Positions 55,839 to 63,912 of a stretch of DNA of 64,000 nt are shown piece by piece. The notes under the pieces are model-generated. The model had not been told where the DNA came from. It saw nothing but the letters and a program-made list of their open reading frames with translations, and did not search any database. Numbering within the stretch: position 1 is the first letter of the stretch; each line of letters opens with the position of its first letter. Origin of the DNA: Candidatus Cybelea palsarum (GTDB lineage Bacteria > Vulcanimicrobiota > Vulcanimicrobiia > Vulcanimicrobiales > Vulcanimicrobiaceae); NCBI GenBank assembly GCA_003166915.1, contig PMUK01000189.1:1-64000 (forward strand). Direction: 5' to 3'. A program made the position numbers and the translations under genes.

Positions 55839-56852
55839 ATGCGCATCGGAATCAACGGCTTCGGCCGCATCGGTCGAAACTTCACCAAAGCGATCGTGGA
55901 GCGCCATCCGGAAATCGAGATCGCCGCCGTAAACGACCTCATCGACGCCAAGGAGTGCGCGCACCTCTTTAAATACGACAGCAATTACGGCATTTACGAC
56001 GGCAGCGTGAGCGCCGGCGACGGCACGATCTCCATCGACGGGCAGCGCATTAAGGTCTTTGCCGAACGCGACCCGGGCAAACTTCCGTGGCGCGACTTGG
56101 GCGTCGACATCGTGATCGAGTCGACCGGCCTCTTCACCGATGCAGCCAAAGCCCGCGCGCATATCGATAGCGGCGGCGCGAAAAAAGTCCTGATCTCCGC
56201 CCCGGCAAAGGGTGAAGATATCACGATCGTGCTGGGCGTAAACGAGCGCCGCTACGATCCGCAGAAGCATCACATAATTTCCAACGCATCGTGCACGACG
56301 AACTGTCTAGCCACTGCCGTGAAGCCGATCGTTGACGAACTGGGCTGGGTCAAGGGTTTCATGACGACAATCCACTCCTACACGAACGATCAGAACGTGC
56401 TCGACGGACCGCACCGGGATCTTCGGCGAGCGCGCAACGCCGCGACGAACATCATTCCGACGTCGACGGGCGCGGCCAAAGCGCTCTACCTAACGATTCC
56501 GGAAGTCGAAGGCACGTTCGACGGCTTTTCACTCCGCGTCCCGACGCCGACGGTATCGATGATCTACCTCGTCGCGCAGACAAAACGCCCGACCACCAAG
56601 GAACAGCTCAATGCGTTGCTCCGCCGCGCCGCCGACGGCGAGTTGAGCAAGTACGTCGCCTACACCGAAGAGGAGCTGGTTTCGAGCGATTATAGGAAGA
56701 ATCCGAACAGCTCGATCATCGACGGCAGGCTCACCGGCGCCAACGGCGATCTCCTCCAAATCGCGGCCTGGTACGACAACGAATGGGGCTACTCGTGTCG
56801 CCTCGCGGAGCTGACCGCATTGGTTGGGTCGACGATTCCAGCCGCGACGTAG
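55839..56852 (+). CDS. gapA: Glyceraldehyde-3-phosphate dehydrogenase
   Basis: 337 residues, type I, with the NAD-binding GINGFGRIGRNF, the catalytic cysteine in SNASCTTNC and the C-terminal WYDNEWGYSCRL. It is 9 nt after whiA, and the stop shares one base with the pgk GTG (TAGTG), so glycolysis genes are co-translated. Confidence 0.98.
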   Translation: MRIGINGFGRIGRNFTKAIVERHPEIEIAAVNDLIDAKECAHLFKYDSNYGIYDGSVSAGDGTISIDGQRIKVFAERDPGKLPWRDLGVDIVIESTGLFTDAAKARAHIDSGGAKKVLISAPAKGEDITIVLGVNERRYDPQKHHIISNASCTTNCLATAVKPIVDELGWVKGFMTTIHSYTNDQNVLDGPHRDLRRARNAATNIIPTSTGAAKALYLTIPEVEGTFDGFSLRVPTPTVSMIYLVAQTKRPTTKEQLNALLRRAADGELSKYVAYTEEELVSSDYRKNPNSSIIDGRLTGANGDLLQIAAWYDNEWGYSCRLAELTALVGSTIPAAT

Positions 56853-58123
56853 TGGCCTTTCGACGCCTGCAAGAGTGCGACGTTCGCGGCAGGCGCGTTC
56901 TCGTGCGCGAAGATTTTAACGTGCCGCTCGTCCTTCGACAGGCTCAGGATGACAACGCATTCCCGCCTGCGCGAAGCGCAGTCCTGAGCGAGCGAAGCGA
57001 GTCGAAGGGTCAGGATGACGAGAAGGAAAGCATTGCCGATTATAGCCGAATCGACGCTGCGCTGCCGACGCTATGCTGGCTGCACGAGCACGGCGCGAAA
57101 ACCATCGTGCTCTCGCACCTCGGGCGGCCCGACGGCAAACCGGACCCGAAGTTCTCGTTGCGGCCGGTCGCGCGAGCGCTTTCGGATCGCCTCGACATTC
57201 CCGTCGGCTTTGCCGGCGATTGCGTCGGTGAGGCGGCCGAAAGTGCGGTGGCCCAGCTACGTGACGGCGACGTGCTCTTGCTCGAAAACGTCCGCTTCCA
57301 CGCCGGCGAAGAACGCAACGATCCCGCGTTCGCACAGCAGCTTGCAAAACTGGGCGATCTCTACGTGAACGACGCCTTTGCAACGGCGCATCGCGCGCAC
57401 GCGTCGACGGAAGGAATCGCGCATCTGCTTCCAAATGCGGCGGGCCTTCTGATGCAAGCCGAGTTGTCGGCGCTCTCGCGTCTGATCGACCGCCCCGCGA
57501 GGCCCTTCGTCTGCGCCGTCGGCGGTGCGAAGATCAAGGACAAGATCGGCATGCTGGAGCGTTTGAGCGGGCTGGTCGATGCTTTTTGCATCGGCGGAGG
57601 CATGGGCAATACGCTGCTCGCGGCTCGCGGGGTCAATGTCGGCACGTCGCTGCGCGACGACGATCTCGAGGCGGCGCGCCGTATCCTGGTGGCGATCGAA
57701 GAACGCAACGTCGATCTTCATCTGCCGGCCGATGCGGTCGTGGCGCCCTCGGTGGAGGCGCAGGACCTGGCTCACGTCGTTCCGATCGAAGCCGTCGGTG
57801 AGGAGATGATTCTCGACATCGGTCCAGCAACCGCGCAGACGTATGCGAACGCGATCGAAGCCGCAAAGACGATCGTGTTTAACGGCCCGATGGGCGTGTA
57901 CGAGAGACTAGCGTATCGCCGCGGAACGCAGGTCGTGGGCGATGCAATCGCGCGCGCGACGGAGGCCGGAGCGACCAGCGTCGTCGGTGGGGGCGACGCC
58001 GCCGCGGCAGCGCACTTACTGGGCTTCGCCTCGAAAATGACCTACGTTTCGACCGGCGGTGGCGCCACGCTGGAGTTCTTGGAGGGCAAACGACTGCCCG
58101 GAGTCGCCGCGCTTGAAAGCTAG
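56852..58123 (+). CDS. pgk: Phosphoglycerate kinase with in-frame repeat insertion
   Basis: 423 residues, about 30 longer than usual. Canonical motifs flank an insertion: VLVREDFNVPL before, then SRIDAALPTL, LSHLGRPDGKPDPKFSL, GGAKIKDKIGMLERL and VFNGPMGVYE after. Between DFNVPL and IADYSRI, where other enzymes have only a few residues, lie about 33 residues (LRQAQDDNAFPPARSAVLSE, RSESKGQDDEKE) encoded by the dispersed repeat. Frame is kept and the rest is intact, so the enzyme is probably active with a longer surface loop. GTG start. Confidence 0.97.
   Translation: MAFRRLQECDVRGRRVLVREDFNVPLVLRQAQDDNAFPPARSAVLSERSESKGQDDEKESIADYSRIDAALPTLCWLHEHGAKTIVLSHLGRPDGKPDPKFSLRPVARALSDRLDIPVGFAGDCVGEAAESAVAQLRDGDVLLLENVRFHAGEERNDPAFAQQLAKLGDLYVNDAFATAHRAHASTEGIAHLLPNAAGLLMQAELSALSRLIDRPARPFVCAVGGAKIKDKIGMLERLSGLVDAFCIGGGMGNTLLAARGVNVGTSLRDDDLEAARRILVAIEERNVDLHLPADAVVAPSVEAQDLAHVVPIEAVGEEMILDIGPATAQTYANAIEAAKTIVFNGPMGVYERLAYRRGTQVVGDAIARATEAGATSVVGGGDAAAAAHLLGFASKMTYVSTGGGATLEFLEGKRLPGVAALES
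56931..57020. repeat. Dispersed dyad repeat inside pgk, in frame
   Basis: CCTTCGAC at the left end matches GTCGAAGG near the right, and CTCAGGA matches TCCTGAG inside, giving a fold-back structure of about 90 nt, a multiple of three. The sequence is the same family as the copies at 4553, 39691, 54595 and 58857. Confidence 0.88.
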
Positions 58124-58868
58124 AACGATCCTCGCGGGCAACTGGAAGATGCACAAGACTGCGGCCGAAACGGCCGCGTTCTTCGATGCGTTCCTGCCCC
58201 GCGTCGCGCCGATTCCAGCGGAAATCGAGATCGTCGTCGCACCGGCGTTTACGTCCCTGCAGTTGGCGGGCGAGTTCGTGCGGGGCACGCGCGTGCGCTT
58301 AGGCGCGCAGACGATGCATTGGGAGCTGCAAGGCGCCTTCACCGGCGAAGTGAGCGCGCCGATGCTGCGAGCCCTCGGCGTCTCGCACGTGATCCTCGGG
58401 CACTCAGAACGGCGCGACTATTGCAACGAAACCGATCGCACGGTCAACCTGAAGGTGCGTACGGCACTCGCGCAGGGCTTAACGCCGATCGTCGCCGTCG
58501 GCGAGACCCTTGACGAGCGCCGCGCCGGCGCGACGGACGACCGCGTCGTATCGCAGACGCGCGCTGCATTCGACGGCGTACCGGCGGCCGATCTCTCGAA
58601 GGTCGCGATCGCATACGAACCTATCTGGGCGATTGGCACCGGCCAGAGCTGCGAACCCGACGAAGCCAATAGGGTGATGGCGACGATTCGCCATGCGATC
58701 GGGGGCTTGGACAGAACGCCGATTCTTTACGGCGGAAGCATGACCGCGGCGAACGTTGCATCGTACGTGAAATACTCCGATATCAACGGCGGCCTGGTTG
58801 GAGGGGCGTCGCTCGATCCCGAGGGTTTCGCAGCACTGATCGAGCGAGCCGTGTCGGTGTCATCCTGA
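58113..58868 (+). CDS. tpiA: Triosephosphate isomerase
   Basis: 251 residues with the catalytic lysine in AGNWKMHK, histidine in ILGHSERR and glutamate in AYEPIWAIGTG, and the loop GGSMTAANV. It starts at a TTG within the pgk end (11-nt overlap). The stop codon TGA lies inside the dispersed repeat, so the last residues (VSS) are repeat-derived. Confidence 0.97.
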   Translation: MKARTILAGNWKMHKTAAETAAFFDAFLPRVAPIPAEIEIVVAPAFTSLQLAGEFVRGTRVRLGAQTMHWELQGAFTGEVSAPMLRALGVSHVILGHSERRDYCNETDRTVNLKVRTALAQGLTPIVAVGETLDERRAGATDDRVVSQTRAAFDGVPAADLSKVAIAYEPIWAIGTGQSCEPDEANRVMATIRHAIGGLDRTPILYGGSMTAANVASYVKYSDINGGLVGGASLDPEGFAALIERAVSVSS

Positions 58869-58882
58869 GCGCAGTCGAAGGA
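58857..58882. repeat. Dispersed dyad repeat at the tpiA/gpmI junction
   Basis: GTG followed by TCATCCTGAGCGCAGTCGAA and GGA. It supplies the tpiA stop codon and an AAGGA that is the only ribosome-site candidate before the gpmI GTG. Confidence 0.88.
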
Positions 58883-58894
58883 TACCGGCCCGTT

Positions 58895-60433
58895 GTGTTG
58901 TGCGTGCTCGACGGCTGGGGATGCCGGGATGCCACGCACGGCAACGCGATCGCGGCGGCAAACCTGCCGCATTGGCGAGTGCTCTTCGAGCGCTATCCGC
59001 ATACGATGCTGCGGGCGTCGGGCGAAGCGGTAGGCCTTCCCAAGGGCGTCATGGGCAACAGCGAGGTCGGCCATATGAACCTCGGCAGCGGACGCGTCGT
59101 GCCGCAAGGCGTCACGCGGATCGACGCCGAGATCGCATCGGGCGAGTTCGCGAAGAACGATACGCTTGGCCAAGCGATTTCGCACGTCGCGCCGCAAGGC
59201 AAGACGCTTCATTTGATGGGCCTGCTCTCCGACGGGCAAGTTCATAGTTCGATCACCCATCTCTTTGCTCTGATCGATGCCGCCGTCGCAGCCGGCGTGC
59301 CGATTGCCGTGCACTGCTTTCTGGACGGACGCGACACACCGCCGCGTTCGGCAATGATCTACGTGAGACGACTGGAGGAAAAACTCGCCGCGGTCGACCG
59401 CACCGGCGCAATAGCCAGCGTTACCGGACGGTTCTACGCTATGGATCGCGACCTGCGTTGGGAACGTACGCAGCTTGCTTACGATCTGCTTGCGGAGGGT
59501 CGCGCGCAATTCCGCGCCGGCGATGCGCTTTGCGCCGTCCGCGACGGTTACGCGCGCGCCGAAGATGACGAGTTCGTACTTCCCACGATCGTCGGAGAGC
59601 CGCGCCCCGCCCAAGACGGTGACGCAATCATCTTCTTCAACTTTCGCCCCGACCGCGCGCGTCAGTTGACGACGGCGTTCAACGCCGGGACGGCGCTGTA
59701 CTACAACTGCGGCTTCGATGCATTCGCGACCAAGACGTATAGCGATCCTTACTTCGCCACGATGACGAAGTACGACGAGAACTACACCAATCCGGTACTC
59801 TTCGGCCCGCGCCCGCAGCACGAGACGTTTGGCGAAGTCATCGCGCGTGCGGGCTTACGCCAGTTGAGACTTGCCGAAACCGAGAAGTACGCACACGTTA
59901 CGTATTTCTTTAACGGTGGTCGCGAGGAGCATTTCGAGCGCGAAGACCGCGAGCTGATCCCCTCGGACCGCTCGGTGGCAACGTACGACCTCGCACCGGC
60001 GATGCGCGCGCAAGAGATCACGAATGCTGCCGTCAACGCGATCGAGAACGGCCGTTACGACGCAATCGTTATGAACTATGCCAACGCCGACATGGTCGGC
60101 CATACCGGCAAGTGGAAGCCAACGATCGAGGCCGTCGAAGTCATCGACGAATGCTTGCCGCGGTTGGTTGATGCGACGCTTTTCGCAAACGGCCTGCTCG
60201 CGATTACCGCCGATCACGGCAACGCCGAAATGAAGCTCGACGAACAGAACAATCCTCTCACGGCGCACACGACCAACCCCGTGCCTTTCATTCTTATCGC
60301 TAACGGCTTGCCTGGAAGCCTCGCGAGCGGGGGAAAACTGGGTGACGTCGCGCCGACATTGCTGAACCTCATGGGCCTTCCGATTCCCAATCAAATGACC
60401 GGGGTGAATCTCTTCGAGGCCTCACGCTCCTAG
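58895..60433 (+). CDS. gpmI: 2,3-bisphosphoglycerate-independent phosphoglycerate mutase
   Basis: 512 residues. Alkaline-phosphatase superfamily metalloenzyme with LCVLDGWG, the phosphoserine in MGNSEVGHMNLG, HCFLDGRDTPP, FFNFRPDRARQL, and ITADHGNAEMK. The GTG start at 58895 gives a slightly short N-terminus because the repeat lies where the usual first residues and Shine-Dalgarno would be. Confidence 0.97.
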   Translation: MLCVLDGWGCRDATHGNAIAAANLPHWRVLFERYPHTMLRASGEAVGLPKGVMGNSEVGHMNLGSGRVVPQGVTRIDAEIASGEFAKNDTLGQAISHVAPQGKTLHLMGLLSDGQVHSSITHLFALIDAAVAAGVPIAVHCFLDGRDTPPRSAMIYVRRLEEKLAAVDRTGAIASVTGRFYAMDRDLRWERTQLAYDLLAEGRAQFRAGDALCAVRDGYARAEDDEFVLPTIVGEPRPAQDGDAIIFFNFRPDRARQLTTAFNAGTALYYNCGFDAFATKTYSDPYFATMTKYDENYTNPVLFGPRPQHETFGEVIARAGLRQLRLAETEKYAHVTYFFNGGREEHFEREDRELIPSDRSVATYDLAPAMRAQEITNAAVNAIENGRYDAIVMNYANADMVGHTGKWKPTIEAVEVIDECLPRLVDATLFANGLLAITADHGNAEMKLDEQNNPLTAHTTNPVPFILIANGLPGSLASGGKLGDVAPTLLNLMGLPIPNQMTGVNLFEASRS

Positions 60434-60522
60434 AAAAATTCATGCAACTCACAGGCGCCCTTACGGAGCCGTTCAGGAACGTGTGAGAGCATACCGTGGA
60501 AGGCTAAGAGGAGGGTTCCACG

Positions 60523-60639
60523 ATGCAGTTCCACCCTAAAGAAATCCACGATGTTCTGATCTTCGCACAAGGCTTGACCTATTTCATCATTGTCGGCGCC
60601 GCCACGGTCGCAATCGCGCTCGCGGCGCACCTTCACTAA
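60523..60639 (+). CDS. 38-residue single-span membrane peptide
   Basis: The ATG follows GAGGAGGG (at 60509) at good spacing. The peptide starts MQFHPKEIHDVLIFAQ and continues into one hydrophobic helix (LTYFIIVGAATVAIALAAHL). Such small proteins are often missed and may modulate a membrane enzyme. The stop lies within an 8-bp inverted repeat (CGCGGCGC/GCGCCGCG, 60621-60649). Confidence 0.6.
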   Translation: MQFHPKEIHDVLIFAQGLTYFIIVGAATVAIALAAHLH

Positions 60640-60746
60640 AAGCGCCGCGTGCAGAATTTACGAGACTCTATGCGAGGCGCGGATGGCCGGGCAGCAAGAG
60701 CGCATTCCCGAGCTCCGCCTCGGCGGCAGCCGAAAGGGAAAGGAGG
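60640..60746. other. Intergenic stretch with a degraded second copy of the 60747 gene end
   Basis: On the minus strand it encodes AAAEAELGNALLLPGHPR, matching AVAEAELETALLPHDHPR of the upstream gene, but with no usable start in frame and a stop shortly after. It looks like a partial tandem duplication. No other gene is seen. Confidence 0.45.
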
Positions 60747-61052
60747 TTACGAAACGCGATAGCAACCGCTCGGATCCACTTGAATGCACCGGTTGCCAAC
60801 CATAATCGAACGGATTCGATGATCCCAAAACGAAAGCACCCGGACGATAACGGGCCGCAGTTTGGCAATAAGCTCGCGCGCCCGCTGCGACACGGCAACG
60901 GCATCCTTTACCCAGCGTGGATGGTCGTGCGGCAGGAGTGCGGTCTCGAGCTCGGCCTCTGCAACGGCCGGAACGACGGCCTCGGAACGCCCCGCCTCGA
61001 GCCGAGCGGAGAGCGCGGCCGGTGTTTCGTCGAGCTCAGTACGGCGCAGCAT
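60747..61052 (-). CDS. Small protein of unknown function after sigma-28-like gene
   Basis: 101 residues from an ATG 17 nt inside the sigma gene's end. Mostly alpha-helical and amphipathic (ETPAALSARLEAGRSEAVVP, VSQRARELIAKLRPVIVRVL). It has no recognisable domain. Position after a flagellar-type sigma factor suggests a flagellar accessory or anti-sigma role, but this is only context. Confidence 0.5.
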   Translation of the reverse strand: MLRRTELDETPAALSARLEAGRSEAVVPAVAEAELETALLPHDHPRWVKDAVAVSQRARELIAKLRPVIVRVLSFWDHRIRSIMVGNRCIQVDPSGCYRVS

Positions 61053-61710
61053 GAGAGTCTCGTTTTAGCTTCGCGATCGCACTCAGATGCAGCTGCGACG
61101 CCCGCTGCGGCGAGATTGCCAAACGCTTCCCAACCGAGCGCAGTGAGTTCCCCTTAAAATAATGCAGCAGCACGACCTCGCGCTGGCGCCGCGAGAGGCC
61201 CGAGATTAACTCCGCGAGCCGCGCGCTTTCGGACCGGCGCTCCACGATCCGCGCCGGGTCGTCGCCCCAATCGTTGGCGAGCGATTCTCCCAACGGCAGC
61301 GGCGCATCGAGAGAGAGCGGCTGACCGCGATAGGCCGCGGCAATGGCGCGGCGATATCCGGGGTAGCGCTGCTCCATCTCGTTTGAGGTCGGAACCGCGC
61401 CGAGCGCGGCTGCGAGCGAGTACCGCTGGTTCTCGCCGTCGCGCACGATCCGGCGCGCTCGCTCCGAGACCGGGTCCATGCGTCGGATTCCGTTGAGCAT
61501 GGCGCCGATGACGAGGCGTCGCGCGTAGTCGCAGAGCTGCGGCCCGCGGTGCGGATCGAACGAGTCGACGGCGCGGATCAAGCCGACGGATCCATCGCCG
61601 ACGAGATCGTCGAGATCGAAGGTCGGCACGAGCCGCTTGAGCCGTCGAGCGAGTTTTTTCACAATCGGCAGCAAGTTTCGGATCTGCTCGTCGCGGTCGC
61701 CGGGGTTCAT
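61036..61710 (-). CDS. Sigma-28/FliA-type RNA polymerase sigma factor
   Basis: 224 residues. Region 2 (IVKKLARRLKRLVPTFDLDDLVGDGSVGLIRAVDSFDPHRG, in parts) and region 4 (SRRQREVVLLHYFKGNSLRS, VGKRLAISPQRASQLHLSAI) match FliA/WhiG. These direct late flagellar genes. ATGA overlap with the FlgJ-like gene supports a flagellar operon. It lies next to a disrupted flgG. Confidence 0.88.
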   Translation of the reverse strand: MNPGDRDEQIRNLLPIVKKLARRLKRLVPTFDLDDLVGDGSVGLIRAVDSFDPHRGPQLCDYARRLVIGAMLNGIRRMDPVSERARRIVRDGENQRYSLAAALGAVPTSNEMEQRYPGYRRAIAAAYRGQPLSLDAPLPLGESLANDWGDDPARIVERRSESARLAELISGLSRRQREVVLLHYFKGNSLRSVGKRLAISPQRASQLHLSAIAKLKRDSHAAPY

Positions 61711-61901
61711 GGTGCGCTCTCCAAGCGAGAGGCGATCAGGGCCGCGAATCCCTCGCCGTCCCTGCGCGCGATTTCTTGTGCCAAGCGTTCCAGTTCGTAA
61801 TCGCCGAGCATGCCGGCACCCGCGATCAGCGGACGAAGAACCGGGGCGAGCAGAATCGACTCCAGCATCTCGCCCGCGCGGCGTGCCGCGACGCTATCCA
61901 C
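61707..61901 (-). CDS. FlgJ-like rod-binding protein (short)
   Basis: 64 residues from a GTG overlapping the flgG stop. The pattern AGEMLESILLAPVLRPLIAG, then YELERLAQEIARRDGEGFAALIA, fits the N-terminal rod-binding domain of FlgJ without the muramidase. Position between flgG and a sigma-28 gene agrees. It is short, so confidence is moderate. Confidence 0.6.
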   Translation of the reverse strand: MDSVAARRAGEMLESILLAPVLRPLIAGAGMLGDYELERLAQEIARRDGEGFAALIASRLESAP

Positions 61902-61953
61902 GCTGCAAATTGTTGGCGATGCGTAGCATCTCGTCGGCCGCCTGAACGCCCTT
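61894..61953 (-). pseudogene. flgG: 3' end of flgG, cut off by the mobile element
   Basis: The last 19 codons of a flagellar rod protein remain: KGVQAADEMLRIANNLQRG then stop. FlgG typically ends in a similar TADxMLxIANNL helix. Upstream, at 61954, the frame runs into the element's sequence with no homology. The 5' part of flgG should lie at the other end of the element, beyond this window. Confidence 0.8.
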
Positions 61954-62005
61954 AGGAGTGCATACAAAAAGGCAACGCACTCAGACCCGTTGAAACTGGT
62001 CCCAA
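61951..62005. other. Putative attachment junction (attL)
   Basis: The junction between the flgG remnant and the integrase gene. It contains the inverted repeat GAGTGC (61956-61961)/GCACTC (61977-61982). Large serine recombinases usually lie beside one of their att sites, and here the target would be a codon near the flgG 3' end. Exact core bases are not determinable from one end. Confidence 0.55.
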
Positions 62006-63835
62006 ATGGAACGTACCAGCAAGCGTGTTGCTATTTATGCCAGGGTTAGCAGCGCCGGGCAGGACAAGCGCGACCTCTCCGTCCCTGAGCAGATTCGTCA
62101 GATCGGAGAGTTCTGCGATGGTCAGGGTTGGATCGTCGTGAAGGTCTTCAAAGAGGCCAAGACTGGCTCGGAGACGGTCAACCGCCCCGACCTTCAGCGG
62201 ATGTTAAAGGCGGCCTGTTCCCCAGCCCATCCGTTCGACCTCATCCTTACGCGCGAGCAGAGCAGGTTCGGACGGGGTGACGAGGACTCCACTCTCAGAA
62301 GGCAGTTGCGCGAGCACGGCGTGGCAATCGACAACATTACAGCGCCGTCAGGGGACATGTACGCAAGGCTAACGCCAGGCGGCGAGTTCTTGGAGCGCAC
62401 CACTTCCGCGATGGACATTTACTCACGACAAATGTCCACTATGCAAATGATTGCCGGACAGAAGGCTAAAGCTCGAAAGGGTGGCCTTCCCGGCGCTCAA
62501 GCAACGTGTTACGGCTACGTCCAGGATTGGCGAAGAGTAAACGGCGGCAAGCCCGTTCGCGTTCCGATCATCGACAAGTCGAAGGCGAAAGTCGTCAAAG
62601 AAATGTTCCGGCGCTACATACGGGGGCAGTCACTACTCGGAATCACGCGATGGCTAAACGACAGCGGTATCGCTGCTCCGCGCGGCAAGCAATGGTACGA
62701 GTCAACGGTTCGGAAGCTCCTCTCAAATGAGACGCTGCTTGGCCGTCTCGTCCACGGCGCGATCAAGAAAGTGAAGCACCCCATTACGCGGACGATGGTC
62801 AACCGGAAGAACGACGGCGAAGTCATCCGCGTTGACGGCGTATTCCCGGCGATCATCGACCAAGCGACCTTCGACAAAGTGCAAGCGATTCTCGGACGCA
62901 ACGAGAGCACCCGTCCTCAGGGAGGCCATCCCGGCAACACCTTACGCGCGATCGGCAAGTGCGCAGTGTGTGGTTGGCATTTAGCCCATCAACGCAATAC
63001 GAGAAACGGCCGATGGTATTATATGTGCGGCACCGTCAAAACCAAGCGCGTCGCGGCGTCGAATCCAGACTGCGTAGGGATTCTGTACGCAGAGTACGTT
63101 GACGAGGTAGTTGCGCTATTTTTGAAACGGGTGCTGTCCATGCCGATCCAAGAGATACGAGGACAAGTCGCGCGGTACAATGCGGCAGCGACCGACTTGA
63201 CTGGGTTATCCGCTACCGAGACACTGGACATTGCGATAGCCGAGCACGAGGAAATGGTCAAGAACCTCGTGAGTGGCGTGGCCAGGGTCAAGGCAAGTTC
63301 GGCCTTACTCAGGCGGTTGGAGTCAACAGAAGGAAAGCTAACGGAACTCCTACGCAGCCGCGACGAGATAGCGACGCACACGCACACTCCGACCGTTGAC
63401 ATACAATCCGTGCTCGACGCTCGGGCGGGGATTAAAGACGCGCTACGCGACGGCGACACGAATCAAATGCGCGCGTTGCTTACCGCAATCGTCTCGGAGG
63501 TTCGCTGCGACTGGAGCCAGCGGAAGAGCGCGGTAGTGAACTTCAACTACCTGTACGAGGACCATCGGGAACCAATCCAGGCGAAGATGACCGATCGAGA
63601 GGCGCGTGAGTGGAGCGACGTTCTCGTTGAGATGGAAAAGGCGGGAAACTTCAAGCGATCCACTCTCGACCAAGCCCTTCGCGACAGCGGCGATCGCGAA
63701 GCCCCGCGCTCGGACTACCGAGTGTCGATAGAGGTCAGGGGCGCTCCTCTCACCTTCGTGCCGAAATGGAGTATAACGAACGCGGAGCGCGCCACCGAAG
63801 AGGTGATCCGGCAGATCGCGGAAGCCCTGAAGTAG
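62006..63835 (+). CDS. Large serine recombinase/integrase
   Basis: 609 residues. A resolvase domain with catalytic Ser15 (YARVSSAGQDKRDLSVPEQI), then the recombinase domain (residues ~190-300: PRGKQWYESTVRKLLSNETL, LGRLVHGAIKK), a zinc ribbon (CAVC...MCG, C near 318-360) and a C-terminal coiled coil. It inserts phage or ICE DNA by att-site recombination, here into flgG. Its codon and base use is less GC-rich than the neighbours. ATG with no obvious Shine-Dalgarno. Confidence 0.95.
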   Translation: MERTSKRVAIYARVSSAGQDKRDLSVPEQIRQIGEFCDGQGWIVVKVFKEAKTGSETVNRPDLQRMLKAACSPAHPFDLILTREQSRFGRGDEDSTLRRQLREHGVAIDNITAPSGDMYARLTPGGEFLERTTSAMDIYSRQMSTMQMIAGQKAKARKGGLPGAQATCYGYVQDWRRVNGGKPVRVPIIDKSKAKVVKEMFRRYIRGQSLLGITRWLNDSGIAAPRGKQWYESTVRKLLSNETLLGRLVHGAIKKVKHPITRTMVNRKNDGEVIRVDGVFPAIIDQATFDKVQAILGRNESTRPQGGHPGNTLRAIGKCAVCGWHLAHQRNTRNGRWYYMCGTVKTKRVAASNPDCVGILYAEYVDEVVALFLKRVLSMPIQEIRGQVARYNAAATDLTGLSATETLDIAIAEHEEMVKNLVSGVARVKASSALLRRLESTEGKLTELLRSRDEIATHTHTPTVDIQSVLDARAGIKDALRDGDTNQMRALLTAIVSEVRCDWSQRKSAVVNFNYLYEDHREPIQAKMTDREAREWSDVLVEMEKAGNFKRSTLDQALRDSGDREAPRSDYRVSIEVRGAPLTFVPKWSITNAERATEEVIRQIAEALK

Positions 63836-63912
63836 AGCCGCGCGGAAGCGCCCGCAGGAAGGCGCGGTTGAGATTTTGGATTGCCTGCTAAGGAGCAAAG
63901 AAACGGGTAAAC

